A stretch of DNA of 64,000 bases from Chrysomallon squamiferum. Lineage: Eukaryota > Mollusca > Gastropoda > Neomphalida > Peltospiridae. This document shows positions 12,668 through 24,583 of the stretch, one piece after another. The DNA lies in assembly GCA_012295275.1 (NCBI GenBank), contig CM022671.1, positions 5,768,565-5,832,564 on the forward strand, in the 5' to 3' direction. The notes beneath the pieces were generated by a model. That model worked only from the letters and a program-made list of their open reading frames with translations. It was not told the DNA's origin and ran no database searches. The translations under genes and the position numbers were made by a program. Each line of letters starts with the position of its first letter. The first letter of the stretch is position 1.

Positions 12668-13204
12668 GAGAGCACTAGTATTTAATTGAATTAATGAAAA
12701 ATTGTCACAGTTTACAGAATATTTAAACATTTTGTCTTGAATTTTATTTTTAATGTTTGAAATTTTTGGATATTAATTGTAACTTAAAAAAAAAAAATAT
12801 ATATATATATATAATATAAAATAAACTTAGCTTCCGATTTTTAATTATTTCTAATTTGTTGTAAGATACCTTTAGAATCTGTCATTTGAATATATATATA
12901 TTTTTTTAAATTATCGTTGTATATATTCTAATATCTAGTCACTATAGCAACAACAACAACAAAAACAGCACCAACAATAATAATAATAATAAAATGCTCG
13001 TTTTTTAAAATGAAAATGATTTTTGAATGTAAAATTGATATAAAAACTAAGCTGACTTATGTTAAAAACAATAAACATTTCTTGTGAACCGTGGATAATA
13101 TAATTTAAAATTTTTATTTTATTTAAAAAAAAGTCGCGAGGGATATGTAATGTTATCTTCTTTGCATTAGAAGTATGTCTTTTTTAAACAGGAATACTAA
13201 TAAT
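11111..13204 (+). repeat. Duplicated 3' flank of IAP copy B with a 0.5-kb insertion
   Basis: No gene seen. It matches 3263-4860 of copy A except for extra sequence at about 12394-12915, which contains an (AC)n run at 12607-12663 and (TA)n tracts. The (AC)n block is flanked by unique AT-rich sequence with no obvious terminal repeats. Confidence 0.5.
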
Positions 13205-14330
13205 AATAATAATAATTTAAATCAATAAAAATCAAGCGAAATCTTAAAAACATCACGCTATGAAATCTAAAGATAACTTTAAAAGTTTGCATAAATATAT
13301 TCGTAAATACTTTGTTTGTTGTTGACATAGTCACAAGATTAAGGACATTGACATGGCATGTGCGTGTATATATGTCGTAAGACGTGATCAGTCACACGTC
13401 GCAGATAAGTAGCTATATGGGTGACGTGGAGGTTTTACATTCAAAGTCATTCAACCGTACATATACGTATATATCTCAATCTAAACTGCGCTACAGAACT
13501 TTAGGTAAACATTCTCATATTACATATATACAATGTCAAACGTACTTAGAAACCTACAGAAGAATTAATATAATTTAACTGAGTTGTAAACAACCAAAAA
13601 TATCGTGAAATAAATTGCATTGTCAGATATTAATTTATTAATTTACTTGCACATTGTTGTTAATTAAATAAATAAATAAATAAATAAATGCATTTAATTT
13701 TTTATTTCAAAATACAAACAAAAGAGTTTGATGTTTGTTAATCGTTATTTCTTCAAATTACTTTATTTTGTTTGTTAGATATTAATTTTATTAATTTACT
13801 ACATTGTTGTTTATATTTTATTATTTCTTATTAAAGAGTTTGATTATGGTTCGTGAAATTTTTATTTTGTTCTGACTAATTATTATTACCACTGTTATTG
13901 TTATTATTATTGTTATTCAATTTATTATTCATTGTTATTTGTTATGTTTTATTTTGTTTAATTTTTTTTTTAATTTATGTGGTTATAATAATTTAAATTT
14001 CCTATTTATTTATTTATTTAATAGAAAATTCATTTGCAACCAGTATGATTAAAATTTCTACGACGTCCTTTTCTTTTTCCCCGATTTCTCGTCATGCCCA
14101 GTTTATTTTGGAAACGGTAACCAGTTTGTTGACACAAGGTGTGGTAGCTTGTTGACGTTGCTATCCCCGTGCACGTTTGTGTAACATGGGCTGGGATGTT
14201 TGACATCACTAAACAATGACAGAATAGAAGACGTGGTATTGACATAAAAGGGAAAACTAAAATAAAACCTTGTTTTACCTTGTTCCTTGTGTGAGATGGG
14301 AAATCATTTGTAATGTGTGTGTAAGAGAGG

Positions 14331-14383
<53 letters not shown>

Positions 14384-14602
14384 AGGATGTATGTGTGTAT
14401 GTGTATGTAGACATATATGGATTGATAGACATATACAAACAACGTAAGAGATACAGAGAGAGAGAGAGAGAGAGAGATTATTAATGTTTATTTGTCAATA
14501 ATTTATTTCCTATTTAAAATATTTGGTGTACGTGCGTCTTCCAATTTTTGTTTTTGTTTATATCAACAGAGAAAGTTGATTAGTACTGTTGTGTAAATAC
14601 TT

Positions 14603-14666
<64 letters not shown>

Positions 14667-15190
14667 TTTTTTAATTGTTAATCATTATTTTTAAACAAAG
14701 ATTATGCCATATGTTAAAATATTAATAAATAAATACTGCACGTTTTTCTAAAGCATTAATTTATTTTCCTCTGTTTTCAGTTAACAAAGTAGCCAACTGT
14801 TTTTTTTTTTTTTTTAAATAACAGTCAAAAACAAAACAGTTCCTTATAATCAACATGTATTTATACACAGACGTTTTGTCTCCAGTAATGTCTTCCTTAA
14901 TACGTTTAGATAAATAATTTTAATTAAAAAAACAAACAATATAATTTGTTATTTCATATGTAATGATCACAATGTAATATAATACCATGGTTTTATCATA
15001 TTGATTAATTTCGTATATTTATTTAATACATTATTCTTTATCAATTAGTATTGTTTATATATAAATAAAATTTGGACGTCTTTTCAGAAATGAATGCCGA
15101 TATGTTTCCGTGACTTATTCTGGTTGCATTTGGAGTAACGTTGATTTTACGTGTATAGTTACGTATGTGTAAAGCTGATTTAACATAATA
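13205..15190. other. About 2-kb insertion in IAP duplicate B
   Basis: Absent from copy A, where the flanking sequences meet at about 4860-4872. It holds (TG)n at 14333-14380, (AG)n at 14455-14476, (CT)n at 14605-14646 running into (CA)n, poly-T near 14800 and (AAAT)n at 13668-13688. Junctions are AT-rich and I found no clear terminal inverted repeat or target duplication. A possible minus-strand terminal exon at 14030-14208 is listed separately. Confidence 0.5.
14030..14208 (-). CDS. Possible last exon of a small Cys/basic secreted-type peptide
   Basis: On the minus strand an acceptor-like TTGTTTAG at 14209-14216 precedes an open stretch ending at the stop at 14030. It encodes about 58 residues with three cysteines and a strongly basic tail (RGKRKGRRR) before NFNHTGCK. 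Base composition is less AT-rich than its surroundings, which suggests a real exon. No upstream exon with a signal peptide was found, and the family is not recognised. It lies inside the 2-kb insertion of duplicate B, so it would have been carried in with that insertion. Confidence 0.25.
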
Positions 15191-16265
15191 TTATTATAAA
15201 CTTTTATATAAATTAACCATAATTTCATAACTATATGTTTCATTCGTTAAAGTAAACAATTTAACATAGGTTTCGCTGATTTCATACTTTACACATTTTC
15301 AGTATATATATATATATACGTTTGTTAGTGTTGATTTAATTTATTACAAACATTGATATAATCTAACGTTAATTTCACAAATATAAATGTCCGATAGCGT
15401 TGATTTCACAAATAAATATTTACCTCCATAAGTGTTGATTTCACATATTTTAAAATTTGATTTAATTTTACGTTGATTTCACAAATACATGTTTATGTTC
15501 ATTAGCATTTATTTCACGTAATATATTTTTTTATATATATATTAATGATAATTTCGCATACAAATATTGATTTGAATGAGTGATAATTTAATGTTTAAAT
15601 GTTAAAATACATTAATATTGTTTTCACATATATATTATTAAGATTATTAAAACATAGCTTCAATGTTACAATTAAATTTTTACATAAATTACGGTTCATT
15701 TCTTGACTTCTATACATTTGTCTTGTAAATGTTTATGTGACTAAACCTAATTTGATTAAAAAAAAAACCCAAAAAAACCCCAAAAAACTAAAAACAATAG
15801 ACAAACAAACATAAATAACCTTTGGTTTCGTAAAATAATGAATATAATTAATTTTACGTATTATATTTTATATGACTTAGCCCTCATTTCGCACATTGCT
15901 TTACAGTTCAGTGTCGATTTTATTTATCAATCTTTAAATTCATAAACTATGTCAAAAGTTTTTATAATTATTTTTATTATTTTTTTAACTCTGTATAAAT
16001 GATCCTATTCATATTATTTTTTTTTTTACGTTAAATATCTCTTTAAACCAGAATTCATTTTACATACAACTTAACGTAATTTATCGAAAACTGATTACTT
16101 CACTTTGCCTATGAATAAAATAATCGTAGAAAAGAAATAAAAAAAATCATCAAAGAAAACGATTTAGAATTTTTCTCCAGAATTGATGCGGAGAACTGTA
16201 ATTCCATTTTCTGGTCACAAAATGTCCAAATTCTTCACTAGAGCCCAAAACTCGCCAACTTTTCC
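15191..16265. other. Right end of IAP duplicate B and spacer
   Basis: 15191-15588 aligns with 4872-5262 of copy A and ends the duplicated unit. From 15589 to 16265 the sequence is AT-rich and I see nothing coding. The 3' end of the minus-strand galaxin-like gene follows. Confidence 0.5.
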
Positions 16266-17689
16266 TTAACACACCGGCTGAGCCAGCGTACGCTTTGTTA
16301 CTTTGCCGTCGCAGCAGAGGTCGAAGACGTAGTCGTAGACGTCGGTGTTACAACACGCTGGCCGTAGTCCCTGACGTCGCTGAATCACACCCGAGCAGCA
16401 AATGTGAGTCCTGGGATGATAGAGCTTTCCCTCACATCTCCCTGAAATATTTAAATAAATAAGTAAATAAATAGGTGGGTAATAGTAATTAAAATTGTAG
16501 CAGTAGCAGCAGTAGTAGTAGTATAGGAGCAGCAGTAGTAGTAGGAGGAGTAGCAGGAGGAGCAGTAGGACTAGCAGAGGTAATAGTAGTAGTAGTAACA
16601 AAAATAGTCTTTCAGATTAACTGATATTAAAATAATATTTATTTTATCTTTCAGAATAATTGCCCAGATTCTGTTCCAAAAAAAACAGAAATTTGTGAGA
16701 AAGAAAACATTACGGATGTTTGGAACACAAAGGTAAGTAAAAGGGAAAAAAATCATAAAGGTGAGTATATTCATCATAGCTGTCTGTAATTACAACACAG
16801 GTAATCTAATAATATTCGTATTGTTAAATAACAGAGACAGAAAGGTGATAGTTATACAGAAGTAGATGTGTAAAATAATTATTACCTATTTGATACACGT
16901 TAATATGTAATTTATTTTCAATACGTTAGTATGCAGTGTTCAGTACGTTGGTATCTAGTTGATGTTTATTACGTTATTACATAATTAATGTTCAAAACAA
17001 TACACAGTTAAGGTGTATTATGTTAATATGCAGTTGATGTTAATTACATTAATACGCAGTTGATGTTACTATATTATGTATTTCTTGATGTTCCTTGTAT
17101 TAGCGCATAGTTGATATTCATGTTAATACATTGTTAATGATCAGTACATTTATCCGTAGTTGATGTTCATTATGTCAATACGCTGTTGATGTTTATTAAA
17201 ATAAATTAATTTATTATGTTAATACGCTGTTGATGTTTATTAAAATAAATTAATTTATTATGTTAATACGCTGTTGATGTTTATTAAAATAAATTAATTT
17301 ATTATGTTAATACGTCGTTGATTTTTTTTTATTATTAAACTAAATTAATTTATTATGTTAATACGCTGTTACCAAACATTTTACTTACCGTCTACAGCTT
17401 TTCCTTTATTCTTTGGCATTTTTCTGTGGTGTCCATGAGGTCCATCGATAATGTTGTTCACATTGTAGTTACTGTAGTCATTTACTATTCGATGCTGCTG
17501 TCGTTGCCCGACACGATCCTGTCGCTGCAGTGGCTGTTGGACAGCGTTCTTTTTATCCGGAGCGGAAACTTCTCTTAATTTGCCATTTCTGCGAAACGGA
17601 CTTTTGGGAAAATTCTGTGTCCGCTTCTGTCCGGTGACGACAGCAGCAAGACAAACCACGAGCATGAACAACAACGTTAGCGACGACAT
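16266..17689 (-). CDS. Secreted galaxin-like di-cysteine peptide
   Basis: Two coding exons on the minus strand, 17689-17389 and 16441-16266, join in phase 1 to give 158 residues. Residues 1-20 are a clear signal peptide (MSSLTLLFMLVVCLAAVVTG). Residues 21-101 are a basic, Gln/Asn-rich linker. The second exon encodes one galaxin-type repeat: YHPRTHICCSG, then PACCN, then YD, then LCCDGKV, with three CC pairs. Galaxins are extracellular, disulfide-rich proteins first known from coral skeleton matrix and found in other invertebrates. The role here (matrix, mucus or defence) is inference. A normal galaxin has many repeats; this one has a single repeat. A TATTTAAAG near 17864-17873 could serve as its TATA element. 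Confidence 0.8.
16500..16600. repeat. AGC/AGT trinucleotide-rich intronic repeat
   Basis: Interrupted (AGT)n/(AGC)n/(AGG)n in the intron of the galaxin-like gene. A Leu/Tyr-rich frame reads through it on the minus strand into the real second exon and is an artefact. Confidence 0.7.
17175..17375. repeat. About 51-bp tandem repeat, about four units
   Basis: Units contain TTAATACGCTGTTGATGTTT followed by ATTAAAATAAATTAATTTAT. The array lies in the intron just after exon 1 of the galaxin-like gene (minus strand). Unlike the arrays at 32.1 and 58.5 kb, it does not include the exon end or splice donor. Confidence 0.7.
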
Positions 17690-18406
17690 GACGACGTCGT
17701 CATCAATACCTCTTTGCCAGTCAATATAATCCTACAGCTATCTGAAAACAGTTTGGTGGGGTGGGTTGGGAAAGAAAAAACAGTCTTTCTTTTAACGCAG
17801 AATAACCGAATCGTTTGGTCTGATGATTCTCAGTTAAATGGCTGCTCCCAGAAACTTCTCACTCTTTAAATATCGCGTTTGAAAGTGGTTTTTTTTTTTT
17901 TTTTTTTTTTTTTTGCCTCTCGCCTGGTCATCGAACGTACAAACAGGAAAATGTTTCTGTTCGCATGTGTCGTTCATGTGCTTATAAGCAAGCACACACA
18001 CACACAGATCAATACGCCCATGTTTGACCAGGCAACAAAGCAAATCTCTGCCACAACATGAACTGTCTGTTTGAAGACGTGCTGGCAGCGAGAACAATTT
18101 TCACATCTTTGCGATGATACGAAATCTCGCGGATTAGCGGATTCCTGCAACAATAAACAGTCTTATATCGACAATAAATGCATCCTTGGCAATCTGCAAA
18201 ACTCTGATAAAATATTTCTAATATTTCCGGGCGATGATGTTTGGTTGGCGGTTTTTCTAAGCTCGTGTTTATAAAATGAGGATGTTTGGTGTTTGTTTTC
18301 TTCTCTTATATTCGATTCCTTATTTTATTTGTTTTGTTTTGTTTTTCTTTAGTTTCATGGTGCGTTTTGATTTCATTTTAGTGTTACGGAATTTTCAGAT
18401 TGTTTA

Positions 18407-18513
<107 letters not shown>

Positions 18514-19006
18514 ATATATATAAATGCATATGTATGTGTGTGTATACCTTTTATTATTATTACATCATACTCAAAGTCATAGTTGTTATAACCAGTTGGT
18601 ACTTAACTTCAGTCTAAATGAAATTTAAAGTTTAACCTTTGCTTTTATCGAACTGGCAAACCATACATTTTTTTTTTTTTTTTTTTTTTTTAGACTTTGG
18701 CAACGAAACTGACTTTGAAGTTTCAGTCAATAGAAATACGAGTTTCTAAAATATTTGCGTGCAGATCAATAGACCTTGAGTTCGATTCTGTAAAGTTGAA
18801 GCAGTTCATTTTTTTTTCACAAAGTACGTAAGCAGTTTTGAAGGTTAATAACCTGAATCACGAGAATTTGAAAAATACACGTATCTGAGCAAATATTAAG
18901 CAGAAAAAACAGGCAAGATGGACAGATAGACAGACAGACGTACAGATTAAGATAACTGCGAAAGAAAGATGAATAAAGTCAGAGAAAAAGAGAGTTGTAA
19001 ATAATT

Positions 19007-19037
<31 letters not shown>

Positions 19038-20053
19038 TATATACATACACATGCATACAAACTCGTACGTACGTACATACATACACACATATATACACAT
19101 TCAGATAAAACGATAGATTTATATTTTTAAGACTTCATTGATTCGTTTGTTATTGTGTGTGGGTTATTGTACAATGATCTGTCTGAGTTGTTTGTTTTAA
19201 GTATCAAATCAGCATTCATTCTTCATTACTTTCAGATTTATCAATTACCTAAACGAATATTTTGTTACCATTTCCATTTCAACTGTTTATTAAAGCTCCT
19301 GAGGTTTTTTTTTGTTTTTTTTTTTTCATACTTGTGCAGCATATAAAATGACTAATCAAAAATTTCTGACAACATGAAAAAATAAAAATGGTTTTATTGT
19401 ATATAGATACAGATTTTTAAAGCTCTGAACTTTTGGATTAGAAAACATACGATGTAAAATAGAGATAACTATGTTACCGGTCATTTACATCTAATGACCA
19501 CGTCAAAAATTATCATTACGTTAACATTATATTGTCTTGTCATATTTTCATGAGGTGATGTTGTGTACTAAATTTTATCTGTTTGGTATTTGAACTTTGG
19601 AGTTTATTATTAGTTACAAACTTAAAATAAAATTGTGTGATTAAATAAGTGCATGAATACTCTACACAGTCACAGAAACATGCGAATAAATACTAATTAT
19701 GTTTCAAATTAACAAGATTATTTTTCTCTGCTCTGTTCTTGTTATCTTTTTATCCATTTTTGTTATCTTTTTATCCATTTTTCTCTTTCAACGCACACAC
19801 ACACAAAAAAACAACAAAATAATTATATAAAGATGTACAAACACACAAATGTATGCTCTTTCTTTACATCACACACTGTACACCTAAGTTCACTCAGTGT
19901 CGTTTCAACATTTGTCTTTCTGCACATGATAAAATATCAAAACTGAGACGAAAGGAAATCAGTCATTCGAAGGACTTATGCACTAACAGTGACGTTTGTT
20001 TTTCGCGTGTTGAAATATTGCAGAGATCAAACACTTGAGAAATGTTTTTAGAT

Positions 20054-20116
20054 CAGGGCTTGGCAACCCTTGGCCCGTGAGGGATTTTAGTCCAGCCCGC
20101 CAGCTGAACACTTGGA
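20054..20116 (+). mobile_element. Fragment resembling a hAT transposon terminus
   Basis: The sequence beginning CAGGGCTTGGCAACCCTTGG, followed by CCCGTGAGG and CCAGCCCGCC, has the look of hAT-family (Charlie-like) terminal inverted repeats, which commonly begin CAGGGGT and are rich in GGCCCG. No partner terminus or transposase was found nearby, so it is at most a solo terminus or short non-autonomous remnant. Confidence 0.35.
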
Positions 20117-20232
20117 CACCAGTTATTAAATTAACTTTGTTTTTATTCCTTTAAACCTCCAGACCAAAGCAGCCTTGCTTCCTAGCATCCCTTTTTGGTG
20201 CTCACTATTGAATTGAGAAAGACAGATATGTC

Positions 20233-20293
<61 letters not shown>

Positions 20294-21114
20294 GAGTGTG
20301 CGTGTAAGTATGACTCCCACCTTCCAGGAATCTGCTCTGATAATGCAGTTGTTGAAACCGAAATAGGTGATCGAGTAAAAACTCTATGTTCTGATTGACA
20401 CGCAGTTAAATAATTTTGAAAATAAAAGAAACACTAATTAAGAGGCTTACAGGAGTTTTCTCCCTTATCGATCGACCGCGTTTCATACTTTGTTTTTTTA
20501 AAAATTTTCTTAAGAGTTGCAATTGTTTCTTTATTACTTTTATATTCATTTTTTAATTTATTATTATTTTTTATTGCTTATTGTTGTTGTTGTTGTTGTT
20601 GTTGCTGCTGTTGTCGTTGTTTTAGTTTTATTTGTTGATTATTTGTTTTTATTACATTTATTATTTATTTTGATTTATTGTTATTGTATTAATATTATTT
20701 TCATTTACTGAAATGTACTTGCTGTTTATTCATTTTATTATTTATCAGTTTTATTTCGATATTTATTGCGTTTTATTATTTTTATTAACATCTTATTGGC
20801 GTTCTTTTCGTTTATTTTATTTTATTTTAAATTATTTTGAATAAATTATAAAATATGGTTTGTATCTGAAACTTGAAGATTTTCTTTTTTTTTTTTTTTT
20901 TTTTACATTTTTTTTATTCATTCAGAAATCGTATGTGTAAGATTATAATAAATTATTAACAAATAAAAGCAGTTGTGAACAACGACTTCTCAAGATGATC
21001 TAATTTGACCATTTTGAAACTTCCTTTCTCTGTCATTTCAAAATTTAACTCAAATTTCTCGACAAACACAATTCAAGTATTCGGATGAAATAGTTTTTGT
21101 TTATCCCTTTGCTT

Positions 21115-21445
21115 ACAATAGTCGATCAACATGTTCTAATAATGTCGTCAAACGGTTTTTCATATTTAAAAGCCGATGATAGAAAATTAATTAACATGTT
21201 CTCATAATGTCGCTAAATAGATTTTTCACAGCTAATAGTCGATGACAGAAAATTAATAAGTTCTAGTGATGTCATTAAACAAATGTTTGACATACAATAA
21301 CTAATGATAAAAATTATCCAGTGTGTTCTAGTGACGTCATTAAATGTCTGACGTATAATAACTTAGGAATAAACAAATGTCGATAAACAAATGTTTGACG
21401 TATTACAGCAGATGATAGAAAATTAACCAGTGTTCTCTAGGGAGG
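21115..21445. repeat. Degenerate about 75-bp repeats downstream of gene W
   Basis: Four to five diverged units share GTTCTA..TGATGTC.TTAAA, then TTTGACATA, then GATGATAGAAAATTAA. One unit near 21340 contains a perfect TGACGTCA palindrome. It lies just beyond the 3' end of gene W on the minus strand. Confidence 0.5.
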
Positions 21446-21557
21446 AATAACAAACACGTGACTGATGACTGTAAAAACAATCAAAATGTTCTTGTGCAGT
21501 TTTGAAACAAAACAAACGTTGATTTAACAAGACGTGTTTGACTTTATTGTTTGATAT

Positions 21558-21744
21558 TTACACAATCCTCTTCTCGATGGCGTCAGCAATCTTGTTGCTG
21601 CCCTGAAATTAAATAATTAATTAAAACAAGCATTAAATATTTAAACTCGCTAATCCGTAAACATCAAATATTTAAACTCACTAATCCATAAATATCAAAT
21701 ATTTAAACTCAATAATCCATAAATTCTTGTGGATTAAGATGAAG

Positions 21745-21788
<44 letters not shown>

Positions 21789-21916
21789 ATAATGTACAAG
21801 TTCTCTGGATATCGTTTCAAAGCTATGCAAAGCAAAAAATAGTTAAGTGACATTAATAATTAGTTATTCTTTACTACTACCATATCAACTAATATGCTAT
21901 TACTGTCACAACTGAA

Positions 21917-21948
<32 letters not shown>

Positions 21949-22276
21949 ATAATAATAATAATAATAATAACGATGATGATGATCTCCTTAACATGTCCTT
22001 AACTTCTGTTTTGACTAACAAACGAACTGCATTGATGCAGATGTATGGAAGTAATAATATAATGGTATCGTGTTGAGGATATGTCACAATATCCTAGCGT
22101 GCAAAGTGAATAGTTTATATTTAAAGCCAAGTGGTAACATTGTCTGTTGTAGTGTTTATTTTAATGTCAGTGTGTCATGTAAACATGTATCAACCATACT
22201 TACATTAATTTAGCTGAGGTAATGAAGTTCTAAATTTCGAGTTCTTTCTTCAAAAACTGGAAATAATAATAATAAT

Positions 22277-22309
<33 letters not shown>

Positions 22310-22748
22310 AAATACAAGAATATAATAATAATAACGAAATTAACAATAATAGTAACAACAATGATGATAATAAAAGAAAACCAATAATAACAACAGCATA
22401 ATAATAATAACAAACTCAACAATAAAAACAATATAATAATACTAAGAACAACAACAATAGCATTGACATTAACAATAACAACAATGTTAATAAAAATAAA
22501 AACAACAACAATAACAACAACGATAATAACAATAACATCTTTTACTAAAAACATTTAAAAAAAAAAAAAAAAATTAAATTAAAGGTATCTGTTTCAGTTA
22601 TGATGTAAGTGTTTTCCCATGAAGAGTTTACAAATACTATACTGGCCAGTCCATAACAGAATAACAACAACTGATACATTAACATACCGGTATGGAATAT
22701 GAAATAAACTTGTGAGTGTAATCTTTTGACAGATCTGAAAATATAAAA

Positions 22749-22783
<35 letters not shown>

Positions 22784-23205
22784 ATAGATAGATAGATAGA
22801 CAGACAAACAATGGCAGAAATCAAAGAGACTCTGACGATCATGACGACAACAAACAAACAATGACGCAATTAATAAAATAGTTTTTCCAGTTACATTTAT
22901 ATTGTATTCAATAAATTCATTCAAAAACCAGCTTGTATTATACTTACGATCTAAATACGTAAACAGTTTAATATAACCCAGTCTGTCCAGTAGGGCGTTC
23001 AGATTTCCGGTTTCTGCGGCCGCCAGAAGTTCAAAGGTTATGACCTTTTCATGTTCCGGTAGGGATGAGAAAAATGGCGCCTGCTCAATATCGTCAATGA
23101 GACTAATAAATGAAAACTGCGTTTCCTGTGAGGGCGGAATAGAGGCACCGTTTACGAAGACGAAAAGAAAACCCAAGCACAGAAACACTTTTATCATGAT
23201 GTTTT
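21558..23205 (-). CDS. Gene W: short secreted protein, founder form of a local family
   Basis: Coding exons on the minus strand are 23197-22948, 22734-22688 and 21602-21558, with junctions in phase 1 then phase 0; 113 residues. Residues 1-17 are a signal peptide (MIKVFLCLGFLFVFVNG). Residues about 27-83 form the shared domain: FF.SLP.HEK....FELLAA, then GNLNALLDRLGY, then LFTYLD. The 47-nt exon encodes LSKDYTHKFISYSIP and the last exon ends in IEKRIV. Y and Z match this layout exon for exon and phase for phase. A 5'UTR exon probably ends at 24497. There are no cysteines after the signal peptide. The domain is unrecognised: it looks like a compact bundle of amphipathic helices. Confidence 0.7.
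22258..22590. repeat. AAC/AAT trinucleotide-rich intronic repeat
   Basis: Interrupted (AAC)n, (AAT)n and (GAT)n in the last intron of gene W. The long Val/Ile/Leu-rich minus-strand frame across it is an artefact of the repeat. Confidence 0.7.
22745..22800. repeat. (AAAT)n/(GATA)n microsatellite in gene W
   Basis: Tetranucleotide run next to the acceptor of the 47-nt exon of gene W. Confidence 0.8.
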
Positions 23206-23320
23206 CTGAAATGTAAATATTAATATATCTTATGTCAGTTATTTATTTAATAATTTGCGCCATTTTTGTTTAGACGCAATTTGGTTTTATTTTATTTTTT
23301 ATTTTATCAGTATAAATAGT

Positions 23321-23325
<5 letters not shown>

Positions 23326-23393
<68 letters not shown>

Positions 23394-23411
23394 CAACAAC
23401 AACAACAACAA
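23326..23411. repeat. (TAA)n then (CAA)n microsatellite
   Basis: A pure trinucleotide run in the first intron of gene W. A second (TTA)n run with the opposite sense lies at 23674-23726 in the same intron. Confidence 0.9.
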
Positions 23412-23664
23412 TGTGAAATACATGCACGCACATAAACATGACATTTTACAACCAACCCTAAATTGGTATAATGTATGGATGAAAATAAATAAATAAATAA
23501 ATAAAATTTTATTAAAAGGGGTGAAAAAAAATAGAAATGGAAAAGAAAAAGAATTTATTTATATTGTTTACGGGTATCTCCGTTCGGGCTTATATCAATT
23601 ATACATGATATTTTTATTTTTTATTTTTTTATTTGTAATTCTTTTTTAATATTATTTATTTATT

Positions 23665-23727
<63 letters not shown>

Positions 23728-23869
23728 GTTAATTAAGCATCTAAAACGTATTATTCTCTATGTAAATATATACATTACGTTCTTGAACCCGTAAATTTTC
23801 TTCACAGTTGTTCCACGCGTTCTGCCTGATAAGTCCGCTTTTGGAAGTGGCACGTGACAAATTCACAGC

Positions 23870-23985
23870 TTTCCTGTCATAAGAGAAAACTATCAAACAG
23901 AAGAACTGTCGGTCTAGCAGAGTTTTCAGATCACCATAGTTTGTCGTGTTTGCGACAAGCTCAAAAGCAACACCAAGATAATAAT
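23870..23985 (-). pseudogene. Decayed copy of the W/Y/Z domain exon
   Basis: A minus-strand frame (whole open stretch 23995-23741) contains LGVAFELVANTTNYGDLKTL, then LDRQ, which lines up with the FELLAAAETGNLNALLDR stretch of gene W. It lacks the LP..E motif, a splice donor in the right phase and a signal peptide, and the rest reads as noise. It lies inside the first intron of gene W, between the 5'UTR exon and the coding exon. Confidence 0.5.
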
Positions 23986-24317
23986 TGAAATACACGATTG
24001 ATAGTGTTAGAATAAAGAAATGTTTTGTTTCTGCTGACAGAAGGTCAGTGTCTTGAAATTATCAACAGCACTGAAAGTTCAAAACTAATGATCAGTACTT
24101 GTATGCGTTCGTACGTATGTATTTATGTGTGTGTGTGTGTATATATATGATTGAATGTAAGTGTATGTATGTATTTATGTATCTGTATGCATGTAATGTT
24201 CATGAATGTTCAAAATTAATGGCATCAGTATGTTTTTGTTTATATGTGTGTGGTTTAGTATTTAAATATTCTCTATGTATATACGTCTGAATAGACTCTA
24301 TTTAACGCACTATGTCA

Positions 24318-24401
24318 CGTGATGCCGTGACGAGTCGAACGTATGACACCCAGTCGCCCGCACTCCGAAGGCGGACGATGTTACCATTTGGCCATCAAGA
24401 C
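24318..24401 (-). other. tRNA-like sequence (SINE head or tRNA pseudogene)
   Basis: On the minus strand, TGGCCAAATGGTAAC resembles an A box. GTCCGCCTTCGGAGTGCGGG can form an anticodon arm, and GTTCGACTC is a good B box (GWTCRANNC). The flanks do not form an acceptor stem, so this is not an intact tRNA. The pattern fits the 5' end of a tRNA-derived SINE or a tRNA pseudogene. Confidence 0.45.
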
Positions 24402-24496
24402 AAAGAAAACAGTGTGAATAAAAACAAGTAAAAGAAAACGTTTGAGAACGCTGTTAAAATACTTGAAGAATCAGAGTTCTCTTTGTTTATTCTTAC

Positions 24497-24583
24497 CTTG
24501 CTAGAGTTGTATAGTATTCAGATCATTCCTTTCTTCTAAAGTCTTCTACTAATCAGAATTACGGTGCATGCACGCCATTTATA
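24497..24583 (-). promoter_or_regulatory. Promoter and 5'UTR exon of gene W
   Basis: On the minus strand, CCTATAAATGG places a TATA box at 24583-24578. A start near 24550 would give a 5'UTR exon ending in AGCAAG before GTAAGA at 24496. The next exon begins after TTTCAG at 23206, eight bases before the start codon of W. The intron of about 1.3 kb holds the decayed domain copy and the tRNA-like sequence. Confidence 0.5.

Noticed and set aside
22210-22554. Hydrophobic Val/Ile/Leu-rich 114-residue frame resembling a membrane protein
   Set aside because: Composed of interrupted AAC/AAT repeats. An exon at its end (about 22257-22210) was considered as exon 3 of gene W, but the 47-nt exon at 22734 fits the Y and Z pattern and phases.
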